Source: J054 sp965223095 (GTDB taxonomy: Bacteria > Pseudomonadota > Gammaproteobacteria > Steroidobacterales > GCA-2729495). From it: 64,000 bases of DNA. Under the pieces are notes generated by a model, which was not told where the DNA came from, did no database searches, and saw only the letters and a list, made by a program, of their open reading frames with translations. The stretch spans positions 1,798,001-1,862,000 of the forward strand of contig OZ244979.1 of assembly GCA_965223095.1 (NCBI GenBank), written 5' to 3'. This document shows positions 27,080 to 35,375 of the stretch, piece by piece. Positions within the stretch are counted from its first letter, which is position 1. Every line of letters starts with the position of its first letter. Both the position numbers and the translations under genes were made by a program.

Positions 27080-27892
27080 TTAGCTCAGGCCATAGCGGCT
27101 GAACAAATCGCGTTTGCGGCCCAAAACCTTCGCTTGAAAAAAGCGCCGCATGATTTTGCCTGTGGTCAACCAGGCGATGCGCTTGCCGTGTTCCTTATTC
27201 GCAAGAATTTCATCCACTAACCAGGGTGTTGCAACGTCGACATGATCGCAGAGCACATTTAGCACGGGTTTTACTTTTTGCCATTCGTCTTCGGACAATT
27301 GTTTTTGTTCGGAAAACCAATTGTCTGTAATCAACATACCCGGGCTAATCATGCCGATTAAGAAACCCTGGTCTTTATTTTCCGCGAGCAAGTATTTCGA
27401 CAGTAGCCAGATGGCACCCTTAGTTGAGCTATAAACACCCATGTTGGGTGTTAATCGCTTACCATCGAAGCTGCCGCCCAAGGTGTTGTAGAGTGCGCCG
27501 GAGCCCTGCTGACGGAAACCGCGCACCGCCACTTGTGAGCCAAAAATCGTGCCTTTGAGGTTACTGTCCACCAGGGTATGTACCGTGGATTCGGGTAATT
27601 CATGCACCGCATAGCGCGCCGTGGCATGGCCTGCGTTATTAATCCAGATGTCAATGCCGCTGAATTGCTCAGCAGCTCGGTCCCAGAGCCCTTGTACGTC
27701 TGCCAGTTTGCTCACGTCGCATTGCGTACCAGCTGCTGTGCCGGGCCCCATGGCTGTTAACTCGCCAGCGACACGTTCGGCATCTGACTGACTTCGGCTA
27801 GAAACCATCACTTGGTGTCCGCGTTTGACAAATTCCTCGGCAAGACCTCGTCCGATACCTTTGGTGCTGCCGGTAATAACTAGCTTAGACAT
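27080..27892 (-). CDS. Short-chain dehydrogenase/reductase in the mevalonate operon
   Basis: The 270-aa protein has classical SDR motifs: TGSTKGIGRGLAEEF at the N-terminus, INNAGHATARY, and the catalytic YSSTKGAIWLLSKY. It is predicted to be a cytoplasmic NAD(P)-dependent oxidoreductase. Its start is 11 bases after the idi stop, so it is most likely co-transcribed with the HMGR-mevalonate kinase and idi genes. That hints at an isoprenoid-related substrate such as a prenyl alcohol, but this is guilt by association only. Confidence 0.88.
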   Translation of the reverse strand: MSKLVITGSTKGIGRGLAEEFVKRGHQVMVSSRSQSDAERVAGELTAMGPGTAAGTQCDVSKLADVQGLWDRAAEQFSGIDIWINNAGHATARYAVHELPESTVHTLVDSNLKGTIFGSQVAVRGFRQQGSGALYNTLGGSFDGKRLTPNMGVYSSTKGAIWLLSKYLLAENKDQGFLIGMISPGMLITDNWFSEQKQLSEDEWQKVKPVLNVLCDHVDVATPWLVDEILANKEHGKRIAWLTTGKIMRRFFQAKVLGRKRDLFSRYGLS

Positions 27893-27903
27893 GAGTATTC
27901 GCT

Positions 27904-28467
27904 CTACGCTTTGAGGATATCGAGCAGATTGTCACGGCGAATTTGCGCCCATTCCATCATTAGCCACGGCGTAAATTGCTGGGGCTTGGCCTCAATTTCA
28001 ACGGTCAGCTGTTCGGGCGTTACGTAGCGCCAGGCAGCGATTTCTTCCGGGTGTGCGGTGACTTGACCCTGATGCCTGCCAGCAAACACGGAGCAAAATT
28101 CACGCTCCGAGCCCAGTGCCCCGAAGCTCGCTTGATAGGTGAACTTATACAAAAATTGTAACTCGCAGCTCAGCGACAGTTCTTCGGCGATGCGTCGATG
28201 GGCCGCGGCCTCAGTTTGTTCACCAACACGGGGATGACTGCAGCAACTGTTCGACCAATAGAGAGGCCATAAGGGTTTGTGCTTGCTGCGTTGCTGTAGG
28301 AGCAACTGGCCGTCGTCATTGAAAAGAAAAACTGAGAAGGCTCTATGGAGAATTCCATCGCCACGGTGACAGTCCGCCTTCGAGCTGACACCAATTTCTC
28401 GATCGTCTTTGTCGACGAGTATCAACGACTCACATGGGCTGGAAACGGTCTCCCTAGCCGCGCTCAC
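27904..28467 (-). CDS. idi: Isopentenyl-diphosphate delta-isomerase, type I
   Basis: The 187-aa Nudix-fold enzyme interconverts isopentenyl and dimethylallyl diphosphate. It has ILHRAFSVFLFNDDGQLLLQQR, the active-site cysteine region WSNSCCSHP (Cys76 aligns with the catalytic Cys of E. coli Idi), a Nudix helix (GEQTEAAAHRRIAEELSL) and the glutamates of EREFCSVF. Start is GTG 28467, overlapping the stop of the upstream fusion gene in a GTGA arrangement, so translation is coupled. In a mevalonate pathway Idi is essential, because the pathway yields only isopentenyl diphosphate. Confidence 0.95.
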   Translation of the reverse strand: MSAARETVSSPCESLILVDKDDREIGVSSKADCHRGDGILHRAFSVFLFNDDGQLLLQQRSKHKPLWPLYWSNSCCSHPRVGEQTEAAAHRRIAEELSLSCELQFLYKFTYQASFGALGSEREFCSVFAGRHQGQVTAHPEEIAAWRYVTPEQLTVEIEAKPQQFTPWLMMEWAQIRRDNLLDILKA

Positions 28468-30728
28468 TGGTCACTGCTCGCTTGTAGCCGCAGGCAACGG
28501 AAGCCCTGTTGCTCGATGGCTTCTTCCACGGCTCTGACATTGTCGTCACACAGCGCGATCATCGCACCGCCGCCACCCCCGCCGGTCAATTTTGCCCCCA
28601 GAGCTCCGGCTCTGCGCGCAATGCCGATTAACCGCTCTAGTTCAGGCGTGGAAACCTGCAGGGCATTCAATAGTCCTTGGCATACATTCATTAATTCGCC
28701 CAGAGTTTGGATATTGCCGTCTTGTAAAGCGGATACGGCTTGTAGCACCAGCGCATCAATGTCATCGAAGATTTTTTCATAAAGCTTGGGGTTACGTTCT
28801 CTCGCGTCGCGAACATGTGCCACCGTCTTGGCCGTTAAGCCTTCATTATGAGTCATGCCCACGACAATGTTGAGGGGCCGGGTAATGTGCAAGGATTCCA
28901 CCAACGCTGGGCTGCCGCGTCGGTACAGAGTCGCGCGGCCATAGGTTGCCAGCGTATTGTCGATGCCGCTGGGTTGGCCATGGGCTATTTTTTCAGATTC
29001 CAGGGCCAGCTCATTTACCCGTTCGTCGGTTAACTGCAATCCGAAGTGGATATCCAAGGCCCTAACAATAGCAACGGCCAGCGCCGCCGAACCGCCCATA
29101 CCCATGCCCCGTGGCACATCCGGAAACACTTCGATGCGCATGGGCTGATCGCCCAAGCCGAGTTGATCCAAGATTACGCCCGCCGCTCGTTCGAAGGAGC
29201 GGCGTTGTTCCGGTGGCTTAGCCAATTGATACTCGATGCCCCAGCGGGGAATCAGCAGTTGGACACCACTGTCCGCATCTTCAACCACCGCGCGCATGGC
29301 CAGCGGGACCGGTACAGCGATGGCGTGGCGTCCATACACAACGGCGTGCTCGCCCAGTAGGATGACTTTGCCGTAGCCCACGCCGGCACCTTGTTCGGCG
29401 GTGCGTTTCCGGCGCTCAGGGCCGCGCCGCTCTTGTTGGAGCTCACGCAGAATTTCTTCCGCCCGCCAAACCTTGATATTTCCGTCCCGGAGTAAGGTTT
29501 CTAATACCTCATCGAAGAGTTCCGCCGGCGTGCCGGCCGCCTTTACCACGGTGCGCGCATGTAGATTCATGTGCCCGGTTTGAATGCCTTCGGTGGCCAG
29601 TGCGCGCAGTGCGCCGAAGTTTTGGGCCAAGCCGACCGCGACCATTACTTCCGCCAGCTCGGTGGCGCTCTCAACGCCAAGCAGCCGGAGATTCATCGCA
29701 ACACCAGGATTAGACTCCAGGGGACCGCCGACAATACCCACTTTCATGGGCAGCTCTAGACGTCCGCGCAGATTGCCGTGGCCATCGGCCCACCACTGGG
29801 ACATGGAACTGTAGCGTCCATGCCGCGCCGCATAAGCGTGTGCGCCCGACTCTATGGCCCGCCAATCGTTACCCGTGGCGAGCGCAACGGCGTCGATGCC
29901 GTTCATGATGCCTTTGTTATGCGTTGCGGCCCGATAAGGGTCAGCATGTGCGAAATCCGCCGCGATGATGATGCCATCACGCACGCGTTCACCATCAAAT
30001 CCTTTTCCTTCTAAGGCGTCGACGGGCAAACAGACTTCTGCGCAGGCCAGAGCCCGGTCTGTCAGGTTCGACAGTATCCGCAAAAAGACTTTGCCCTCGG
30101 TCAGTGTTTCCACGAGCGAGGCGACGCCTTCGCACATTCCATTAACCAAGTTCGCGCCCATGGCGTCACGGGTATCAACCAGCAAATTAACGACGAGCAT
30201 TTCTCCCGCCATGGATTGCATGGGAAAACTGTTGACCTCGATGTCTACCGCGCCACCGCCACGCGCCACCATGCGCGGGTGGAAGCTATTGGCAAGATCA
30301 AGGATTTCTTGCTTATGTTCAAGAACAGCAGCGCGGCCGCGTTGTAGATCGTCGACGCCCAGCACTTGAATCTGACCGATGAGGATCGGCGCCGTTGATG
30401 TGGTCGTGAATCCACCAGTTGGACGCGCGAGTTTTGCAGCGGCGCTCAGGGCAGCGACGATGGAAGGTTCTTCAACCGCCACGGGCACGACATACTCGCG
30501 GCTATTGATGAGGAAGTTTAAGGCCAGTCCGATGGGCATGCCGAGAACGCCGATGACGTTCTCGATCATCTTGTCGGCAGCATTGAGATTGAGTGTGGCT
30601 TCGCCCGCAGCCAGGCGGTCAAAATCTTGATCCGTCAGCAAGCCGCGATCGTGTACCGCCTGCACGCGTTCTCTGACGCTCATGCGATAGAAGTTCGGAA
30701 TTCTAGACCCGCTCACTATGGGCTCCAT
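28464..30728 (-). CDS. mvaA: HMG-CoA reductase (class II) fused to mevalonate kinase
   Basis: One uninterrupted 754-aa frame holds two enzymes of consecutive steps. Residues 1-425 are a class II HMG-CoA reductase: EEPSIVAALS (Glu87), DAMGANLVN, HNKGIMNGID (Lys272), TGNDWRA (Asp288) and GHMNLHART (His386) match the catalytic Glu83, Lys267, Asp283 and His381 of the Pseudomonas mevalonii enzyme. After a charged linker (QQERRGPERRKRTAEQG, about 431-447) residues 450-750 are a GHMP-family mevalonate kinase: GKVILLGEHAVVYGRHAIAV, the ATP loop GMGMGGSAAL (541-550), SGIDNTLATYG and KLTGGGGGGAM. All expected catalytic residues are present. The product would turn HMG-CoA into phosphomevalonate in the cytoplasm. 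Phosphomevalonate kinase and decarboxylase are not in this window. Confidence 0.95.
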   Translation of the reverse strand: MEPIVSGSRIPNFYRMSVRERVQAVHDRGLLTDQDFDRLAAGEATLNLNAADKMIENVIGVLGMPIGLALNFLINSREYVVPVAVEEPSIVAALSAAAKLARPTGGFTTTSTAPILIGQIQVLGVDDLQRGRAAVLEHKQEILDLANSFHPRMVARGGGAVDIEVNSFPMQSMAGEMLVVNLLVDTRDAMGANLVNGMCEGVASLVETLTEGKVFLRILSNLTDRALACAEVCLPVDALEGKGFDGERVRDGIIIAADFAHADPYRAATHNKGIMNGIDAVALATGNDWRAIESGAHAYAARHGRYSSMSQWWADGHGNLRGRLELPMKVGIVGGPLESNPGVAMNLRLLGVESATELAEVMVAVGLAQNFGALRALATEGIQTGHMNLHARTVVKAAGTPAELFDEVLETLLRDGNIKVWRAEEILRELQQERRGPERRKRTAEQGAGVGYGKVILLGEHAVVYGRHAIAVPVPLAMRAVVEDADSGVQLLIPRWGIEYQLAKPPEQRRSFERAAGVILDQLGLGDQPMRIEVFPDVPRGMGMGGSAALAVAIVRALDIHFGLQLTDERVNELALESEKIAHGQPSGIDNTLATYGRATLYRRGSPALVESLHITRPLNIVVGMTHNEGLTAKTVAHVRDARERNPKLYEKIFDDIDALVLQAVSALQDGNIQTLGELMNVCQGLLNALQVSTPELERLIGIARRAGALGAKLTGGGGGGAMIALCDDNVRAVEEAIEQQGFRCLRLQASSDQ

Positions 30729-30886
30729 GCCGCCAAAGAATCTTTAATGGTATGCGCCTGCTCGGCTCAATGGGCGAGTTGCACCGTAACAGGAAACCCG
30801 GATTTCTGCCAAATTGGCAGCCCGGATGCATTGCGTATTGCGCGATGCGACAATGTCCATTGCCCGCACCACCAAAGACAGGCTCC

Positions 30887-32554
30887 ATGGAAAAACTCTG
30901 GTTGCAAAGCTATCCACCTGGCGTCCCGGCCGATGTTGATCTTGATCCCAATGAGAGCTTGGTTGACATTTTTGATCGCGCTTGCCGTAACTATCCTGAT
31001 ATGCCGGCCTTTACCAGCCTGGGCTGCACCCTTAACTATGCCCAGATGGATGATCTGACTGCGCGGTTTGCGGCCTATCTACAGAATGATTTGGGGTTGC
31101 AGCGGGGTGACCGGGTAGCCTTAATGATGCCAAACATTTTGCAATATCCCGTGGCACTGTTCGCAGTGCTGCGAGCGGGTTTAGTCGTCGTAAATGTGAA
31201 CCCGTTTTACACCGGTCGCGAACTCCAACATCAATTGGCCGATAGCGGTGCCCGGGCGATCGTGGTGGTTGAGAACAGTGCCGCAACCTTAGCGAAAGTC
31301 GTGGCTGAAACACCCATCGAGCAGGTAATTGTGACGAAGATCGGCGACCTGTTGGGTTTTCCGCGACGCTGGGTGGTTAACTTCCTCGTGCGTCACGTTA
31401 AACGACTGGTGCGGCCCTACGACTTGCCCGCGGCCACAGATTTTAATCACGCCCTGATGCCTTCGCGCATGGGCTTGCGTCCTGATTCGATTACTAGTGC
31501 TGATATCGCCTGTTTGCAGTACACCGGTGGTACGACCGGCCTATCAAAAGGTGCGACGCTGACCCACGGAAACTTGGTTGCCAATGTGCGGCAAATCAAC
31601 CTGTGGTTTTCATCGCGAATAAAACCAGGCATAGAAACCGTGATTACCGCCTTGCCCCTCTATCACGTCTATGCGTTGACCTGCAATTGCCTAGCCTATG
31701 TTGATCTTGGGGCGCATAACATTTTGATTCTTGATCCCCGTGATACTAAAGGTTTTGTAAACGAAATGGCGAAGTGGAACTTCACCGCCATGACAGGCGT
31801 GAATACCTTGTATCAAAGTTTGGCGGATTTTCCGGATTTAGATAAGGTAGATTTTTCCCATCTAAAACTAGTGTCAGCTGGCGGTATGGCTGTGCTGGAA
31901 TTTACAGCCGCTCAATGGGCTAAGCGCACCGGTACATTTATATTGGAAGGCTATGGTTTATCCGAGACCTCGCCGGTACTAACCAGTAATCGGCCGGATC
32001 AAACTGCCTACAGCGGCAGCATAGGTTTGCCCTTACCGAGCACGGAACTCAGTTTGCGCGACGACGCGGGCAATGAGGTCCCGGCGGGCGAAGCCGGGGA
32101 AATTTGTGCCAAAGGCCCGCAGCTCATGACGGGTTATTGGCAGAATGCCGAGTCCACCGCAGCTGCCATGACCGACGATGGCTATCTCAAGACGGGCGAT
32201 ATCGCTGTGATGGACGAGCGCGGCTATTTCAAGATTGTTGATCGCAAGAAAGACATGATTCTTGTTTCAGGCTTCAACGTCTATCCCAACGAAATAGAAA
32301 ATGTCGCGACCCTTCATCCTGATGTGCTGGAATGCGCTTGCATTGGCATTCCCGACGAAGATAGCGGCGAGGCGGTTAAGATTTTCGTGGTGCTAAGGCC
32401 GGGTGCCAGTTTGACCGAGCAAGAATTAATTGCCTATTGTCGCGCGAATCTGGCGGCCTACAAGGCGCCCGACCACGTGGAGTTTCGTGAGGAATTGCCA
32501 AAGTCTAATGTAGGCAAGATTTTGCGCCGTGCATTGCGGGATGCGGCCGACTGA
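30887..32554 (+). CDS. fadD: Long-chain fatty-acid--CoA ligase
   Basis: ATG 30887 gives a 555-aa protein, close to E. coli FadD (561 aa), beginning MEKLWLQSYPPGVPADVD; the frame is open upstream to 30752. Adenylate-forming motifs are present: the P-loop LQYTGGTTGLSKGA, EGYGLSETSPV, YLKTGDIAVMDERGY, the hinge IVDRKKDMILVSGFNVYP and the C-terminal catalytic lysine in SNVGKILRR. The peripheral membrane enzyme activates fatty acids with ATP and CoA for beta-oxidation. Its 3' end overlaps the ABC ATPase gene. Confidence 0.95.
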   Translation: MEKLWLQSYPPGVPADVDLDPNESLVDIFDRACRNYPDMPAFTSLGCTLNYAQMDDLTARFAAYLQNDLGLQRGDRVALMMPNILQYPVALFAVLRAGLVVVNVNPFYTGRELQHQLADSGARAIVVVENSAATLAKVVAETPIEQVIVTKIGDLLGFPRRWVVNFLVRHVKRLVRPYDLPAATDFNHALMPSRMGLRPDSITSADIACLQYTGGTTGLSKGATLTHGNLVANVRQINLWFSSRIKPGIETVITALPLYHVYALTCNCLAYVDLGAHNILILDPRDTKGFVNEMAKWNFTAMTGVNTLYQSLADFPDLDKVDFSHLKLVSAGGMAVLEFTAAQWAKRTGTFILEGYGLSETSPVLTSNRPDQTAYSGSIGLPLPSTELSLRDDAGNEVPAGEAGEICAKGPQLMTGYWQNAESTAAAMTDDGYLKTGDIAVMDERGYFKIVDRKKDMILVSGFNVYPNEIENVATLHPDVLECACIGIPDEDSGEAVKIFVVLRPGASLTEQELIAYCRANLAAYKAPDHVEFREELPKSNVGKILRRALRDAAD

Positions 32555-33980
32555 ACCCACCGCATCTGTCGCGCTGCGTAATGCGAGTGTCGTGCTGAAT
32601 GCTTGCCGGGTGCTCCAGGAGATCAATTGGACCCTGCAAGCGGGCCGGCACTGGACAATTCTCGGCGATAACGGTGCGGGTAAAACCAGTTTTCTAAAGC
32701 TGATTGCCGGCGAGCTTTGGCCAGCGCCTGGTGGTCGGCGCATTTACAACTTTGGCAATGGCCCAGAGTTCGACGCCGTGGGCGCCCGTGCTGTCATTCG
32801 TTTAGTGACGCCGGAACTGCAAGATCGATTCATCCGGCGACGTTGGAATTTGCGCGCCGCAGACTTCGTTGCCACCGGTTTTGATGACAGTCCCATCCTG
32901 CGTCGGCATTTGCTAGCGAAAGAGCAGCGGGCTTTACAGCAGGTCTTGAGCAAGCTGAAGCTTGCTGAATTTGCTGAACGAAGTTTTTTGGAGTTGTCAC
33001 GCGGTGAACAGCGGCGACTACTGATTGCCCGGTCGCTGCTGTCGCGACCCCGGATTCTGCTATTGGATGAGATTAACGATGGCCTGGATACGGCAAGCCG
33101 CAGTTTACTAGCAACGGTGCTGGACCATGTTGCTGCCGGCGGCACACAGTTCGTGCTGGCAACGCATCAAGCCGATGAATTGCCGGGGTTTGTCGACCGG
33201 GTGGCGACACTAAAGAAGGGGCGACTGCATACGATGGATCGCCGGCAAGCAAAAGTTTCCGAGCTTAAGGTTTCGATAACGCAGCCCCTTAGGCCTAAGC
33301 AGCGGGGCAGAGTGTTAATCAAGATTCGCCAAGCAGACTTGTTCCGCGGCCAGCGTCGCGTGCTTAAGAACATCAATTGGACTTTGCGGGCGGGTGAGCG
33401 TTGGCTCTTGCAGGGCGCAAATGGCAGCGGCAAATCGAGTTTTATTCGTTTGTTAAACGCGGATTTGCGACCGGCCGTCGGTGGTGAGATTGCATGGTTT
33501 GGTTTCACCTCACCGCCGAATGTTTGGCGTATCCGCCAGCGCCTTGGGTTGGTATCAGACGAACTGCAAGCGATTTATTCCAGTGCGATGACCGTTAGCC
33601 AATGCGTTGCCACGGGATTTAACGCCAGTATAGGTCGCATGCCGCTGATGGCGGCTAGCCAGCACCTGGCTGTGCGCAAAGCACTGCTTGCCTGCAATGC
33701 CGAGCAATTCGCGCAGCAATTTATTCAACAACTGTCCTACGGCCAATTTCGGCGAGTATTGTTGGCCCGTGCTTTGGTGCAGGATCCTGAGCTGTTGTTG
33801 CTGGACGAGCCGTTCTCCGGCCTAGACCAAGGTGCCGTAGCAGGCCAGCTGAAGATTCTTCGCAATCTCGTTCAAGGCGGTATAACGCTGGTGATGGCCA
33901 GTCATGACGGGTTGCCCAGCACGAATTTGTTCACGGGTCAGTTATCCATTCGGGACAATCAATTGCAGGCGTCAAACTGA
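32541..33980 (+). CDS. ABC ATPase with two nucleotide-binding domains (ModF-like)
   Basis: Starting at ATG 32541 (ATG 32529 is also possible) the gene overlaps fadD by 14 bases. The roughly 479-aa protein has two tandem ABC domains: Walker A GDNGAGKTSF and GANGSGKSSF, signature LSRGEQRRLL and LSYGQFRRVL, Walker B ILLLDEINDGLD and LLLLDEPFSGLD. There is no membrane domain and no permease neighbour. The layout matches ModF (PhrA), whose role is poorly known and not proven to be transport. The overlap suggests co-expression with fadD. Confidence 0.88.
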   Translation: MRPTEPTASVALRNASVVLNACRVLQEINWTLQAGRHWTILGDNGAGKTSFLKLIAGELWPAPGGRRIYNFGNGPEFDAVGARAVIRLVTPELQDRFIRRRWNLRAADFVATGFDDSPILRRHLLAKEQRALQQVLSKLKLAEFAERSFLELSRGEQRRLLIARSLLSRPRILLLDEINDGLDTASRSLLATVLDHVAAGGTQFVLATHQADELPGFVDRVATLKKGRLHTMDRRQAKVSELKVSITQPLRPKQRGRVLIKIRQADLFRGQRRVLKNINWTLRAGERWLLQGANGSGKSSFIRLLNADLRPAVGGEIAWFGFTSPPNVWRIRQRLGLVSDELQAIYSSAMTVSQCVATGFNASIGRMPLMAASQHLAVRKALLACNAEQFAQQFIQQLSYGQFRRVLLARALVQDPELLLLDEPFSGLDQGAVAGQLKILRNLVQGGITLVMASHDGLPSTNLFTGQLSIRDNQLQASN

Positions 33981-34064
33981 ATTCCGGGTCCCGTTTCTAG
34001 TCGGTTTGGTTGTGGGCCCCAGATCGCCAGTAGATTTTGTGCTCGAGCTGCGTGCCGCGACTAT

Positions 34065-34853
34065 TTAAGACCGGCGCGACTTGGCCTTGCGAGCGTTTTC
34101 CGCTTGCGCAACGGCGTTCCAGTGATCCTCGTGAACCCAGCCCGCAACGAAGTGGTTTTCTTCCACGGAACTGAGGGCTTGGTGCAGATGACGGCGATGG
34201 GCGAGCATGAGTGCTTTGAAGCCGCGCATGACCTTGACGCTGCGCGCAAGATAGCCCTCGATAAATGTATCGATGCAGTCGGATAGCGTTTCGTCGGGTC
34301 TAGTCACGCGATTAATGAGGCCAAGGGCAAAGGCTTCGTCGGCGCCCAGACGCCGGCTCGATAGCAGAATTTCCAGTGCCCGCGGTGCGCCCAAAGCGGC
34401 GATCAGATCGATACCACCGCCCCAAGCCGTGGTCAGATTGAGCTGCGCTTGGAGAAAGCCGATCTCGGCGTTTGTGGAGGCCACACGTAAATCGCAAGCC
34501 ATGGCCAGTTCAGCGCCACCGCCCAATGCCAGGCCATTAAGGCCGGCGATGACCGGTAGCGGGAATTGACGGATCGAATCCAGGGCAAGGCGAGCGCGTC
34601 GCGACATGTCGCAGGCCGCCTCATCGGTGCGAATGGCATCGAGTTCTTTGAGATCGCCACCGGCGGCAAAACACTTTTCGCCACTACCAGTGATTACCGC
34701 GCAACGCAGCTCGTTGTCGTCGACATATTTCGCCAAGCTTGCGGCAATTTCATCGAGCAAACTGAGATTGAGCGCGTTGCGCTGTGCCGGTCGATTGATG
34801 GTTAGCTGCAACAGCCCCGGTGTTTGTTTGACGAGGAGCGGCGAGTCGGGCAT
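34065..34853 (-). CDS. Enoyl-CoA hydratase/isomerase family protein
   Basis: ATG 34853 gives a 262-aa crotonase-fold protein starting MPDSPLLVKQT; the frame extends to 34907 but that would overlap the MaoC gene. Visible motifs: NRPAQRNALNLSLLDEI, AAGGDLKELDAI (oxyanion-hole loop), and GLALGGGAELAMACDLRVAS. The second catalytic position reads IGFLQAQLNLTTAWGG, so the canonical glutamates of hydratases are not obvious and the reaction could be another crotonase chemistry. It is last of three genes with MaoC and an MFS transporter. Confidence 0.88.
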   Translation of the reverse strand: MPDSPLLVKQTPGLLQLTINRPAQRNALNLSLLDEIAASLAKYVDDNELRCAVITGSGEKCFAAGGDLKELDAIRTDEAACDMSRRARLALDSIRQFPLPVIAGLNGLALGGGAELAMACDLRVASTNAEIGFLQAQLNLTTAWGGGIDLIAALGAPRALEILLSSRRLGADEAFALGLINRVTRPDETLSDCIDTFIEGYLARSVKVMRGFKALMLAHRRHLHQALSSVEENHFVAGWVHEDHWNAVAQAENARKAKSRRS

Positions 34854-34882
34854 GGAAGCTGAGTCGGGTGGCCGGCTTGCGT

Positions 34883-35350
34883 CTAGAAATATAGGCGCAT
34901 GATGCATTCTGCCACGCAGGCCGGACGTTCTTGATTCTCTATCTCCACGGTATATTTTTCCGTCAATTGCAGACTTTCCTTGACAGCTTCCGCTGCCATT
35001 AAGGTACAGCGTGCGCGAATGCGGCTGCCCACACGCACCGCGTTCGGAAAGCGGAGTTTATTCAGCCCGTAGTTAATCACGCTGGTTACGCCGGGAAACA
35101 ACGGCTTGTCGGCATCCACCAAGCCGCGCAATTGGGGGTATAGGGACAAACTCAAGTAGCCATGGGCAATAGTACCGCCGTAAGGAGATTCGCTAGCCGC
35201 GCGTTCTGGATCGACGTGAATCCATTGCTTATCGCCGGTGGCATGGGCAAAGTTGTCGACGAGTTCTTGGGTGACGGTCAACCAGTCGCTCACATGCAAG
35301 TCTTCGCCAATTTGGTTTTGTAGTGTTTGCAGCGTATCAGCCAATGCCAT
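34883..35350 (-). CDS. MaoC-like (R)-specific enoyl-CoA hydratase
   Basis: The 155-aa hotdog-fold protein has the hydratase-2 motif: DNFAHATGDKQWIHVDPERA, with Asp and His expected to be catalytic, then GGTIAHGYLSLSLYP, which forms the adjacent strand. Family members hydrate trans-2-enoyl-CoA to (R)-3-hydroxyacyl-CoA. It lies between the MFS gene (25 bases upstream) and the crotonase gene (29 bases downstream) on the minus strand, so the three are probably one operon for uptake and breakdown of an acyl compound. Confidence 0.92.
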   Translation of the reverse strand: MALADTLQTLQNQIGEDLHVSDWLTVTQELVDNFAHATGDKQWIHVDPERAASESPYGGTIAHGYLSLSLYPQLRGLVDADKPLFPGVTSVINYGLNKLRFPNAVRVGSRIRARCTLMAAEAVKESLQLTEKYTVEIENQERPACVAECIMRLYF

Positions 35351-35375
35351 GATGAATGCCTAGATTTTCATTTAT

